A stretch of 64,000 bases of DNA from [Clostridium] celerecrescens 18A. Lineage in GTDB: Bacteria > Bacillota > Clostridia > Lachnospirales > Lachnospiraceae. Position numbers and translations under genes: made by a program. Numbering within the stretch: position 1 is the first letter of the stretch; every line of letters begins with the position of its first letter. The notes below the pieces were generated by a model, which saw only the letters and a program-made list of their open reading frames with translations, was not told the DNA's origin and did not search any database. Positions 8,691 through 23,095 of this stretch are shown here, in pieces. Location of the stretch: assembly GCF_002797975.1 (NCBI RefSeq), contig NZ_PGET01000001.1:5134001-5198000 (forward strand), written 5' to 3'.

Positions 8691-9917
8691 ATGGCAGTTC
8701 ATGTAATTGATGAAGCAAACCGATGTTTAAACTGTAAGACACCCCTGTGCAGGCAGGGGTGTCCCGTTCATACCCCCATTCCCCAGATGATTGAAGCATT
8801 TAAAGAAGGAGGTCTAAACAAAGCAGGAGAAAAGATATTTGAAAACAATCCCATGTCCCTGGTTTGTTCTCTTGTGTGCAATCATGAAAAACAGTGTGAG
8901 GGCCACTGCATTTTGGGAAGAAAGGGACAGCCCGTGCATATCAGCAGCATAGAAAATTACATTTCTGATACCATCTTTGACAAAATGAAGGTGGAGTGCA
9001 AGCCGAAAAATGGGAAGAAGGTAGCGGTGATCGGTGCAGGTCCGGCAGGGATTACCATTGCTTTTCTTTTGACCAAGGAAGGCTACAGCGTGACGATCTT
9101 TGATGCCAAGGATAAGGTAGGAGGCGTTCTCCAGTATGGGATACCGGACTTCCGCCTTCCAAAGACCATTTTAGAGCGCTACAAAAGGAAGCTTCTGGAA
9201 ATCGGAGTGAAGATCCGCCCGAATACAGCCATTGGAACAGCCCTTGAAATCAAGGATCTGATCCGTGACGGCTATCAGAGCATCTTTATCGGAACCGGAG
9301 TCTGGAGGCCGAAAACTCTGGGAGTGAAAGGGGAATCCCTGGGAAATGTCCATTATGCCATCGATTATCTGGCAAATCCCGATGCCTATGATCTGGGAGA
9401 TACGGTTGCCATCATTGGCATGGGAAATTCTGCCATGGATGTGGCAAGGACTGTGATCCGTCATGGAGCCAGGAAGGTGACTCTTTATGCCAGGGGCTTA
9501 TCCAGCAATGCCAGCGAGCACGAAACAGCCTATGCAAAGCTTGACGGAGCGGCTTTTCAGTTTGGGAAACAGATCGTTGAGATTACGGACGAAGGCCCGG
9601 TGTTTGAGAATGTCCGTTATGATACGGAAGGAAACCAGATTGGCATTGATGAGGAACGGGAACAGGTTTTTGCGGATTCTACCATCATCTCCATCAGCCA
9701 GGGGCCGAAAAGCAAGCTGGTGAATACCACCAAGGGTTTACTGGCCAGCCAGAACGGATTATTAATGACAGATGAAAAAGGCCAGACAACCATTCCGGGC
9801 ATATTCGCTTCCGGAGATGTGGTGCTGGGAGCAAGGACCGTGGTAGAAGCAGTTGCCTATTCAAAGACCGTGGCCTTGGCCATGGATGAATATATGAAAT
9901 CCAAAGAAGAGAGCTGA
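8691..9917 (+). CDS. GltA-like NAD(P)/FAD oxidoreductase (glutamate synthase small-subunit family)
   Basis: A 408-residue flavoprotein with an N-terminal cysteine cluster (CLNCKTPLCRQGCP and a second set in VCNHEKQCEGHC) for iron-sulfur centres, an FAD-binding fold (VAVIGAGPAGITIAF near 110) and an NAD(P) fold (IIGMGNSAMDVA near 245), closing with IFASGDVVLG. It matches the small subunit of glutamate synthase and the related NfnB/SudA proteins. No large subunit is present, so it is either a stand-alone homomeric enzyme or a partner for an unlinked protein; its substrate is not clear. It is followed by an AEC transporter after 2 bases, so the two are cotranscribed. Confidence 0.75.
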   Translation: MAVHVIDEANRCLNCKTPLCRQGCPVHTPIPQMIEAFKEGGLNKAGEKIFENNPMSLVCSLVCNHEKQCEGHCILGRKGQPVHISSIENYISDTIFDKMKVECKPKNGKKVAVIGAGPAGITIAFLLTKEGYSVTIFDAKDKVGGVLQYGIPDFRLPKTILERYKRKLLEIGVKIRPNTAIGTALEIKDLIRDGYQSIFIGTGVWRPKTLGVKGESLGNVHYAIDYLANPDAYDLGDTVAIIGMGNSAMDVARTVIRHGARKVTLYARGLSSNASEHETAYAKLDGAAFQFGKQIVEITDEGPVFENVRYDTEGNQIGIDEEREQVFADSTIISISQGPKSKLVNTTKGLLASQNGLLMTDEKGQTTIPGIFASGDVVLGARTVVEAVAYSKTVALAMDEYMKSKEES

Positions 9918-9919
9918 AC

Positions 9920-10828
9920 ATGGATTATAATCGTCTGTTAAATCTCCAGGGGATGCTGTTTCTCCTGGTAGCAGCAGGTGTCGTGCTTAGAAAGAAAGGG
10001 ATCCTGCCGGAGGGGGCAAAATCCATTCTCACGGACCTCGTGATCTATCTGATCCTTCCCTGCAACATCATCAATTCATTTTTTATTGAGTTTGATCTGG
10101 ATATCTTAAAGGGCTTTGCAGTAATCCTTACCATTGCCGGCCTGATCCAGGCTGGCTGCCTTATGTTTGCAAAGATATTCTATAACAGGGAACCGGAAAG
10201 CCGTAAAAAAGTGCTTCAGTATGGTACGGTCTGTTCCAATGCGGGCTTTATGGGAAATCCCATCGCAGAAGGCGTTTATGGAGCAGAAGGGCTTATGTAT
10301 GCTTCCATATTTCTGATTCCTCAAAGGATCGTTATGTGGTCTGCCGGGGTTTCGTATTTTACGGAAAGCCCGGACCGGAAAACCGTTGTGAAAAAGGTTC
10401 TGACTCATCCCTGTATCATAGCGGTCTATATTGGCCTGGTTCTCATGATCACCCAGGTGCCTCTGCCGGCGTTCCTGCAAAATACCATCAGAAGCATAGG
10501 GGGCTGTACCACCACCGTTTCCATGGTCTTAATCGGCGCCATATTGGCGGAGGTAGAGCCGGGAAGCATATTAGACTGGGGGATTGTAAAGTATGCCTTT
10601 ATCCGCCTGTTTTTGCTCCCTCTTCTGGTTTACATATGCTGCCGGGCCTTCCATGTACCACCCCTTTTATCCGGAGTATCCGTCCTTTTGACCGGAATGC
10701 CCGCCGGAAGCACTACTGCCATATTGGCATCCAAATATGAGGGGGATTATATTTTTGCCACAAAATGCGTGGTTGTGACCACCCTGTTATCCCTGGTGAC
10801 CATTCCCCTGTGGTGTATGGTCCTTTAA
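9920..10828 (+). CDS. AEC-family (auxin efflux carrier) transporter
   Basis: A 302-residue membrane protein with about ten hydrophobic segments. Family signatures include DLVIYLILPCNIINSFF near residue 40, SNAGFMGNPIAEGVYG near 105 and the C-terminal LLTGMPAGSTTAILASKY. Bacterial AEC proteins move malate, malonate and other organic acids. Tight coupling to the upstream GltA-like flavoprotein suggests the two act on the same organic acid or amino acid, but which one cannot be read here. A strong terminator hairpin follows. Confidence 0.82.
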   Translation: MDYNRLLNLQGMLFLLVAAGVVLRKKGILPEGAKSILTDLVIYLILPCNIINSFFIEFDLDILKGFAVILTIAGLIQAGCLMFAKIFYNREPESRKKVLQYGTVCSNAGFMGNPIAEGVYGAEGLMYASIFLIPQRIVMWSAGVSYFTESPDRKTVVKKVLTHPCIIAVYIGLVLMITQVPLPAFLQNTIRSIGGCTTTVSMVLIGAILAEVEPGSILDWGIVKYAFIRLFLLPLLVYICCRAFHVPPLLSGVSVLLTGMPAGSTTAILASKYEGDYIFATKCVVVTTLLSLVTIPLWCMVL

Positions 10829-10892
10829 TATACCGGATATCTTAAACGCTGTTAAAGCACTGCTATAACAGCTTCATAATTTGCTGCCTTTG

Positions 10893-10938
10893 CAGGCCGG
10901 AAATGTCTTATAGTTGCAGACGTTCTGGCCTGTTTTTT
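10893..10938 (+). terminator. Terminator hairpin after the AEC gene (copy A of a matched pair)
   Basis: CAGGCCGGAA pairs with TTCTGGCCTG (one G-T pair) and is followed by TTTTTT. The loop sequence AAATGTCTTATA…CAGACG is nearly the same as in the hairpin at 18427. The remaining gap to 11243 shows no convincing gene. Confidence 0.8.
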
Positions 10939-11242
10939 ATGCGTTTTTTTCATCAGCTGCCTGCTGCAAAGGCGTAGCTGCGGTAGCTTAGAGTTAAACA
11001 AAAAGCCTTATGTTATTGCAGGGGCTATTTTAAGATGAGATTTAATCCAATCATTTTTATTCATAAGGAGTACTTAAGTGGTTAAGACCGGAATAGAATT
11101 ATACAGAACGCTATATTTCCAGCTTTTACCTGTTAAGCGCTTTCAGAGCATATTTTGCGGAAAATTCTGTATATGTTGCCGCCTATAAGGGCTCTGAAGT
11201 GTGTCGACAATGCAGCTTAATAAACATACGAAATAAACAGGA

Positions 11243-11281
11243 CGAAGGGCACAGGGTTCATGGCCACATTGGTGCCTTTCG
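11243..11281 (+). promoter_or_regulatory. Leader hairpin before the YibE/F gene
   Basis: CGAAGGGCAC pairs with GTGCCTTTCG (one G-T pair) and ends directly before the ribosome site GAAAGGTG of the next gene. It could act as a translational or attenuation element. Confidence 0.4.
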
Positions 11282-11299
11282 CAGAAAGGTGTACTTAAC

Positions 11300-12505
11300 A
11301 TGAAAAATCAGATAACATTCTGCACGAAACTAATACTCTCATTCCTCTTCTGCATGGTATTCATAGCAATTCTCATATGGATCAATCAGCCACTGCCAGG
11401 GGAAGTGCCAACGGCGGCAAGCCAGATAAGGTTTGCCAGGGCACATGTGACTGAAATCATCAGAGACGATGCGAAGGCAGAAGACTGGACAGAGGGACTG
11501 CGTATAGGAGTACAGGAAGTCTATGTGCAGATAGACAGCGGTGAGGACAAAGGCAAGATATTGCCGGCAGTCAATTATATGAGTGCTTACAACAATGTGG
11601 ACTTAAAAGCAGGTACGAAGATAATCGCCAGGATGGATATAGATGCCAATGGGCTTTCCTATATCGCATCCATACCCAATTATAACAGGGGTCCGGCATT
11701 GCTTGGATTGACGGTGATATTCGTGCTGTTTTTAGCTGTATTCGGAGGAAAGAAAGGAATCGCCGCTATACTGGGGCTTGCATTTGCTATTGTAGATATC
11801 TGGTTTTTGCTTATACCCATGATAAGGCATGGCATCAATCCTATATTTTCATCTGTTGTCATAGCTGCAGTTACCACAGCTGTCTCATTGGTACTGTTAA
11901 ATGGCTTATCCATGAAAACTTTATGTGCAACCATTGGATGCGTAGGCGGCGTAGCGATGGCTGGGGCCGCAGCAGCTCTTACGGCAGTTGCTACGCCGAT
12001 AAACGGTTTTAATATGTCGGAGGCAGAAGAATTAATTCTCCGTGCAGATGGGACAAGCCTGAATATCAGCGGGTTACTGATCAGTGCCATTCTCATAGCT
12101 GCACTTGGTGCAGTTATGGATGTGGCTTTGACTATTACGTCTGCAGTATTTGAGATGCATCAGCTGAATCCAGAGGTGAACAGACAAAAACTGATTCAGT
12201 CGGGTATTAATATAGGCAGGGATGCCATGGGGACTATGGCTAACACGCTGATATTAGCTTTTGCCGGTTCAGCACTCAATATGTTGATACTGTTCAGAAT
12301 CTTTGATTATCCATATTTGCAGATCATTAACAGTGACATGATGGCGTTGGAGATTATACAGGGTATCTCGGGTTCCATAGGTATTGTAATGACTGTACCA
12401 TTAGTAGCATTCCTAAGTGCGTTTCTATGCAGCGGGAAGAACGCGGTGGACAGGCCGGTCATGACGGTTAATGAAAAGAATAGAAAATGCAGGAAAAAGC
12501 AGTGA
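11300..12505 (+). CDS. YibE/F-family membrane protein
   Basis: A 401-residue protein with a signal-anchor helix at residues 10–30, an extracytoplasmic region (about 35–128) and then at least six membrane helices beginning LLGLTVIFVLFLAVFGG. The order matches the YibE/F family, whose function is unproven; export or import roles have been proposed. It sits 113 bases upstream of a giant exported protein in the same direction, so the two may be functionally linked, for example in export or in using products released outside. The start at 11300 has GAAAGGTG ahead of it. Confidence 0.78.
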   Translation: MKNQITFCTKLILSFLFCMVFIAILIWINQPLPGEVPTAASQIRFARAHVTEIIRDDAKAEDWTEGLRIGVQEVYVQIDSGEDKGKILPAVNYMSAYNNVDLKAGTKIIARMDIDANGLSYIASIPNYNRGPALLGLTVIFVLFLAVFGGKKGIAAILGLAFAIVDIWFLLIPMIRHGINPIFSSVVIAAVTTAVSLVLLNGLSMKTLCATIGCVGGVAMAGAAAALTAVATPINGFNMSEAEELILRADGTSLNISGLLISAILIAALGAVMDVALTITSAVFEMHQLNPEVNRQKLIQSGINIGRDAMGTMANTLILAFAGSALNMLILFRIFDYPYLQIINSDMMALEIIQGISGSIGIVMTVPLVAFLSAFLCSGKNAVDRPVMTVNEKNRKCRKKQ

Positions 12506-12527
12506 CGATATTCACATATTTTATATT

Positions 12528-12554
12528 AAAAGTATATATAAAATTGGTACTTTT
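12528..12554 (+). terminator. Weak AT-rich hairpin between YibE/F and the giant exoprotein
   Basis: AAAAGTA pairs with TACTTTT followed by further T residues. It might reduce read-through into the next gene. Confidence 0.35.
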
Positions 12555-12578
12555 TTATAATTCATTATAATAAGGTTA

Positions 12579-18393
<5,815 letters not shown>

Positions 18394-18426
18394 TACATAG
18401 CTTGACCACAGAATTCATAGCTTTTG

Positions 18427-18475
18427 CAGGTCAGAAATGTCTTATATTTACAGACGATCTGACCTGCTTCTTTTT
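18427..18475 (+). terminator. Terminator hairpin after the giant exoprotein (copy B of a matched pair)
   Basis: CAGGTCAGA pairs with TCTGACCTG and is followed by CTTCTTTTTAT. The loop AAATGTCTTATA…CAGACG is shared with the hairpin at 10893. Confidence 0.78.
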
Positions 18476-18602
18476 ATGATGCTATGGAAGGTGATGGAAA
18501 AAGATAATCTTTAAGAGTGTTATGATAAAAATGTGTAAATAGAATGGGATATTGTAGAAAAATATAAGAATAAATGTCGAAAATGATGGTGAACTTTGAT
18601 GT

Positions 18603-18625
18603 ATTATTTCAATGTGTGAAATAAT
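18603..18625. promoter_or_regulatory. Inverted repeat upstream of the salvage-operon promoter
   Basis: ATTATTTC, seven-base spacer, GAAATAAT, located 23 bases before the −35 box. A second regulator site is possible. Confidence 0.4.
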
Positions 18626-18640
18626 ATTTCGTAATAATTG

Positions 18641-18663
18641 GAATTCTTTGACAAAAAGAATTC
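18641..18663. promoter_or_regulatory. Palindromic operator overlapping the −35 box
   Basis: GAATTCTTT, five-base spacer, AAAGAATTC. The −35 hexamer lies inside the palindrome, so a protein bound here would block polymerase. No regulator gene is adjacent, so the binder is unknown. Confidence 0.6.
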
Positions 18664-18676
18664 ATAAATATATAAT
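18648..18676 (+). promoter_or_regulatory. Consensus SigA promoter of the amino-sugar salvage operon
   Basis: TTGACA, 17-base spacer, TATAAT: a perfect match to the vegetative consensus. It is about 140 bases upstream of the solute-binding-protein gene, leaving a long 5' leader. Such a strong promoter with an overlapping palindrome suggests repression in the absence of substrate. Confidence 0.85.
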
Positions 18677-18814
18677 GAAAACAGCTATAAGGAAATAGCA
18701 GGCATTTGGGCAGGGATCGCATTCCCATAAAGGCGAGGGAGAAGTTGGTAAAGGCACATAAATACGTGCGTTTTACGCCATAGAGCAGATATAAAAAATA
18801 ATGGAGGAGATTAC

Positions 18815-20230
18815 ATGAAAAAAAGAAAACTATCCGTACTGTTGGCATCAGCCATGATCGTCAGTACACTGGCGGGCTGCGGAACTACCGCAAAGGGCAC
18901 TGCGGTGCAGCAAAGCAATGGAAAAGACATTGTTAAGGCATTGCTTCCGCCTGTTTCTGCATCTTATCAGGATAAACTGATGGAATATGCAAAGGAATTT
19001 AACGAAGCCAATCCCGATCTGGAGCTGCAGATCACAACGGCAAGCTGGGAAGACATTACGCAAAAGCTGGATGTTCAGGTAAACGCAGGATCTCCGCCTG
19101 ATATCGCATTTATCGGTTCTAATGGGGTCACGAAATATCTGGACACGGAAATGCTGGTGGACATTTCCAAATATGCAGATAAGGGTATGATAGAAGATTA
19201 CAACGCGGACATTATAAACTATTTCAAAAATGGCGACGGGCTTTACGGGTTCCCTGCCTATGTGGAGGTACAGGCGATCGGCGGAAATAAAGCCATGCTG
19301 GAGGAAGCAGGAATTGACTGGAAGGGAATCCAGGAAAATGGCTGGACCTATGAAGAATTTAGGGAAGCCATCAAAAAGGGCGTTGTAAAGGACGGAGACA
19401 GCTATTCCCGGTACGGCTTTGTCTTTGCCTGCTCAGGCGTAGCGGCAAAGGATTATTTTTCGATTTTTGTAAAAAATGCAGGTATGCCTTCCGCCTTTAA
19501 TAAGGATTTGAAGTATACATACACCAGCAGTCAGTTGGTTCCGTTCTTAAAAGACATCAGAGCCTTAATCGATGATGGCTCCATGCCGAAGGAACTAAGC
19601 TCCGTTGATGCGGGGAAACGATGGAACATGTTCTTAACCGGACAGACCATGATCACCGGCAAGGGACTGTCGGTTTTTGAAAAATCTGCTACCGATAATA
19701 ATAAAAAGCTGGCTGCAAATGACGGAAGTGCAGTAGAAGGAAGCCAGGAGGTGGAATACATTGTATTGCCGGTTCCTACGTTCCAGGGTAATACCCAGCA
19801 GGCACAGGGAGCGGTAGATGGATATGTGTGTTTCCGTGGAAAGGATGAACCAAGTCAGGAGCATTTAAAGAACGTAGCAAAGGCTGCCTATTTCCTGGCA
19901 AGCGGAAAAAGAGCGGCAGAAACCTGTCAGGAACTTTATATCAGCCCCGTATGCAAGTCCGGAGAGGAAGAATTTGCAGCCCTTCCTCCTATGGAAGGCA
20001 AAAATGAGAATAATACAAAAGCAGTTAAAAATCTTGCCACCCAGGTTGCGGAAGCCAGACCTGACATTCCGGCTGATTTAGGGGCAAAGGCCATAAAAAT
20101 TGAGGAAGAGGTTATTCTGCCAAAATTCCAGGGGTTATTAGCAGGAGAAATTACCCCGGAGGAGATGCACGAAGCCATTAAAAAGGCTGCAGTGGAGGCG
20201 TTTGGTGAGGAAGGCTGTGTCATGGATTAA
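18815..20230 (+). CDS. Extracellular sugar-binding lipoprotein of an ABC importer
   Basis: A 471-residue family 1 solute-binding protein. The N-terminus is a lipoprotein signal (MKKRK, hydrophobic stretch, LAGC with the lipid-carrying cysteine at 22), so the protein is anchored on the outside of the membrane. The body resembles MalE/UgpB-type binding proteins (TASWEDITQKLDVQVNAGSP, DIAFIGSNG). It should capture oligosaccharides for the two permeases that follow. No ATPase gene is present, as is common for clostridial systems that share one MsiK-like ATPase. A hairpin after the gene probably makes this message more abundant than the permease message. Confidence 0.88.
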   Translation: MKKRKLSVLLASAMIVSTLAGCGTTAKGTAVQQSNGKDIVKALLPPVSASYQDKLMEYAKEFNEANPDLELQITTASWEDITQKLDVQVNAGSPPDIAFIGSNGVTKYLDTEMLVDISKYADKGMIEDYNADIINYFKNGDGLYGFPAYVEVQAIGGNKAMLEEAGIDWKGIQENGWTYEEFREAIKKGVVKDGDSYSRYGFVFACSGVAAKDYFSIFVKNAGMPSAFNKDLKYTYTSSQLVPFLKDIRALIDDGSMPKELSSVDAGKRWNMFLTGQTMITGKGLSVFEKSATDNNKKLAANDGSAVEGSQEVEYIVLPVPTFQGNTQQAQGAVDGYVCFRGKDEPSQEHLKNVAKAAYFLASGKRAAETCQELYISPVCKSGEEEFAALPPMEGKNENNTKAVKNLATQVAEARPDIPADLGAKAIKIEEEVILPKFQGLLAGEITPEEMHEAIKKAAVEAFGEEGCVMD

Positions 20231-20264
20231 TGGGAAATGAGATCCATAGGTTTTCATGATTTAC

Positions 20265-20297
20265 GGGCATTGGTAATCGTAACAGGTGCCAATGCCC
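20265..20297 (+). promoter_or_regulatory. Intra-operon hairpin after the binding-protein gene
   Basis: GGGCATTGG pairs with CCAATGCCC followed by ATTTCTT, between the lipoprotein gene and the first permease. Such hairpins act as partial terminators or 3'-end protectors that raise the binding-protein-to-permease ratio. Confidence 0.6.
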
Positions 20298-20353
20298 ATT
20301 TCTTATCTGTGGGATCATGATGCTTTTTAGAATGAAGGGAGAGGGGAAGGAGT

Positions 20354-21247
20354 ATGCAGACAGCAAAGAAAAGAAAGCGGTTAAACAATGATGCCAAATG
20401 GGGGTATGTTTTCGTATTCGTGCCCATTGTTTCATTTATTATTTTCACACTATATCCGGTAGTACAGGCGGCGATTGTAAGCTTTCAATCCTATAAGCCC
20501 CTAAAAACAGAGTTTGTGGGATTAGCCAATTACAGTAACACATTGAAAAACGGACTTTTCTTTAAATCCATCTGGAACACTGCCGTGTATACGGCCGTAA
20601 CGGTGCCCATCTCCATCCTGGTGGCATTTATCATCTCCATTCTGCTGGTTCCCTTTAAGAAAAGAAGCCAGTCATTTTTTAAAGCAGTATTTTATCTGCC
20701 CGGGATTGCATCGGGAGTAGCTCTCTCCTTTGTATGGAAATGGATATTTGATCCTCTGCCTAGCGGTCTGTTAAATTCGGTGATCCGGGCATTTGGGATC
20801 CAGAATCAGAACTGGCTGGGCAGTTCCCAGACGGCCATGCTGTCACTGATTATCATGACAATATTCTCAGGCCTTGGCTCTACTGTCATTATTTATGTGG
20901 CTGCATTGCTTGGGATTGATCCCACCTATTATGAGGTCGCCAATATTGACGGAGCAACCTTTTTGCAGAGAATCAAATACGTAGTATGGCCAATGGTCAA
21001 ACCGACCACTGTTTTTCTGACGATCACCGGAGTGATCAATGCGTTTCAGGCATTTCAGACGGCGTATTTAATGACAGGGGGCGGACCGGATCATGCCACG
21101 ACCATGGTAGGATTGTTAATATTTAACAATGCTTTCAAATATTTTAATTATGGGGAAGCATGTGCACAGGCATTGTTATTGGCAGGAATCATTGCGGTCT
21201 TTGCAGTCTTCCAGTTTAAGGTAATGGCTGCAGATGTTGAGTACTAG
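20354..21247 (+). CDS. Sugar ABC transporter permease, MalF/UgpA type
   Basis: A 297-residue inner-membrane subunit with six hydrophobic segments and the binding-protein-dependent permease signature around residues 190–215 (EVANIDGATFLQRIKYVVWP), the EAA loop that docks the ATPase. It pairs with the MalG-type permease 14 bases downstream. Together they form the channel for substrate delivered by the lipoprotein upstream. A GGAAGGAG ribosome site precedes the ATG. Confidence 0.9.
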   Translation: MQTAKKRKRLNNDAKWGYVFVFVPIVSFIIFTLYPVVQAAIVSFQSYKPLKTEFVGLANYSNTLKNGLFFKSIWNTAVYTAVTVPISILVAFIISILLVPFKKRSQSFFKAVFYLPGIASGVALSFVWKWIFDPLPSGLLNSVIRAFGIQNQNWLGSSQTAMLSLIIMTIFSGLGSTVIIYVAALLGIDPTYYEVANIDGATFLQRIKYVVWPMVKPTTVFLTITGVINAFQAFQTAYLMTGGGPDHATTMVGLLIFNNAFKYFNYGEACAQALLLAGIIAVFAVFQFKVMAADVEY

Positions 21248-21261
21248 GAAGGAGGGCTGGT

Positions 21262-22125
21262 ATGGGTTTATTCAGGCAATATGGGGAAAATCAAAGATAT
21301 AAATCAGTGTTAAGAAACGGGGCTATGACAGCCATCCTGCTTTTATTGGCCGTCCTGACTCTGTTTCCGATTTATTACATGGTCATCTCATCCTTTGGAC
21401 CGCCGAATGAGATTGGGGCAGCCAGTTATACTTTGTTCCCTAAATATGTAACATTGGATTCCTATAAATTCTTTTTTGGATTCAGCAAAAGCTCGTTCCG
21501 ATGGATCGTAAATTCTATGATCGTTGCGGGCGTCGTCACATTAAGCAATGTGGTCTTTGCCGGAATGGCTGGATATGCATTTGCAAAAGTAAGGTTTCCG
21601 GGAAGTAAGATATTATTTTTCCTTCTGTTGTTTGCGATGATGGTGCCCTATCAGGTTACGCAGGTTCCATTGTACATACTGGTGGCCAATGTACTGAAGC
21701 TGACAGATACTTATACCGCATTGATCGTGCCGTCTCTGGTCACCTTCTACAACGTATTTATGGCGAAACAGTTCTTTTCTTCCCTTCCAACTTCTATTCT
21801 GGAAGCGGCAAGAACAGAAGGCTGCAACCAGTTTCAGATTCTGATAAAAATAGTCATACCTATTTCAAAAACAATATTATCCGTTATGGCGATCATGACC
21901 TTTATGGGCAGCTGGAATACCTTTTTCTGGCCGTTTCTGATATGCAACAATGAACAGATGCAGACCATTCAGGTCGGGCTTAAGAACTTCAGTTTTGCAA
22001 ATACCACTTATTTTTCACCCATGATGGCAGGGGCAACGATTTCGGCATTGCCGATGTTTATTCTGTTCTTTACCTTGCAGAAATATTTTCTGGAAGGAGT
22101 AACGGTGGGCGCGGTGAAGGGATGA
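21262..22125 (+). CDS. Carbohydrate ABC transporter permease, MalG/UgpE type
   Basis: A 287-residue membrane protein with six hydrophobic segments and an EAA loop (ILEAARTEGCNQFQILIKIV near 175–195). The start lies 14 bases after the preceding permease with a GGAAGGAGGG site. It completes the membrane channel of the importer. The sugar kinase gene follows after 22 bases, consistent with one operon. Confidence 0.9.
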   Translation: MGLFRQYGENQRYKSVLRNGAMTAILLLLAVLTLFPIYYMVISSFGPPNEIGAASYTLFPKYVTLDSYKFFFGFSKSSFRWIVNSMIVAGVVTLSNVVFAGMAGYAFAKVRFPGSKILFFLLLFAMMVPYQVTQVPLYILVANVLKLTDTYTALIVPSLVTFYNVFMAKQFFSSLPTSILEAARTEGCNQFQILIKIVIPISKTILSVMAIMTFMGSWNTFFWPFLICNNEQMQTIQVGLKNFSFANTTYFSPMMAGATISALPMFILFFTLQKYFLEGVTVGAVKG

Positions 22126-22147
22126 CGAAAGGAAAGGGGGGAATCAA

Positions 22148-23095
22148 TTGAACAGACCGTTTGTAATAGGAATGGATGGGGGCGGGACCTCCACCACTGT
22201 AATGGTAGCCGGACTTCATGGTGATTTGCTGAAAAGTTTTCGTTTAGGGCCTTTAAACATCAACGGACAGTCCCGGGAAGCGGCAGAACATACGTTGATG
22301 GATTTAAAGAGAGAACTGGAAACGTCAGGTATGAATATGAGTGACTGCAGAGGAATCTGCATTGGAGCAGCCGGAATCAGCAACCGGGATACGGCAGAAT
22401 TGCTGAACCGGAATTTAAAACAACAGGGGATGCAGGGAGTGATCAGGCTGGTGGGAGACCATGAAACTGCCCTGGCAGGGGCGCTGGAGGACCCAGCCGG
22501 TGTCATACTCATTGCCGGAACCGGTTCGATTTGTTACGGGATCAATGAGACCGGAGCCAAGTTCCGGGCCGGCGGCTACGGACATATCATTGATGATGCC
22601 GGAAGTGCCTATGCCATCGGAAGGGATATTTTAAAAGCAGTGGTGAGGTCATCGGATGGGAGACAGGGTCAGACCGTATTGAAGGAAATAACATTCCGCT
22701 ATCTAAAGATGGATTCTGTAGAGGACCTAATTACCTGGCTGTATCAGCCAGGGAGAAGCAAAAAAGAGATCGCCGCCCTGGCTCCCCTTCTGGAAGAAGG
22801 AATCAGGGAAAAGGATTCGGCTTCCGCCGGGATATTGGATCATTGCGGGGAGGAACTGGCGGAGCTGGCGGGAGCCGTACTGACTCATTTTCAATCTCCG
22901 GTCCCCCTGGTCGTAAGCGGAAGTGTATTAATAAAAAACGACGAAATATACCGCCTGTTTTGTGAAAAAGCGAAAGAAAGATTTCCTCAGCTGGAGATCA
23001 TAAAGATGAGGGGGGAAGCTGCCCAGGGAGCCGTCAGGATCATATTACGGGAGACAGCGGAAAGGAACGGATATGAAACAATACCTGGCAATTGA
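22148..23095 (+). CDS. BadF/BadG-type amino-sugar kinase (GlcNAc/MurNAc kinase-like)
   Basis: A 315-residue ATPase of the BadF/BadG/BcrA–NagK fold. Motifs: phosphate 1 loop GMDGGGTSTTVMVAG at the N-terminus, phosphate 2 with adenosine contact VILIAGTGSICYGI near 120, and GGYGHIIDDAGSAYAIGRD near 140–160. Members phosphorylate N-acetylglucosamine, glucosamine or, in MurK of Clostridium acetobutylicum, both GlcNAc and MurNAc. The company of NamZ- and NagZ-like hydrolases downstream makes amino-sugar phosphorylation after import a good reading. The start is TTG at 22148, six bases after a strong AAAGGGGGG site; no ATG is better placed. Confidence 0.82.
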   Translation: MNRPFVIGMDGGGTSTTVMVAGLHGDLLKSFRLGPLNINGQSREAAEHTLMDLKRELETSGMNMSDCRGICIGAAGISNRDTAELLNRNLKQQGMQGVIRLVGDHETALAGALEDPAGVILIAGTGSICYGINETGAKFRAGGYGHIIDDAGSAYAIGRDILKAVVRSSDGRQGQTVLKEITFRYLKMDSVEDLITWLYQPGRSKKEIAALAPLLEEGIREKDSASAGILDHCGEELAELAGAVLTHFQSPVPLVVSGSVLIKNDEIYRLFCEKAKERFPQLEIIKMRGEAAQGAVRIILRETAERNGYETIPGN

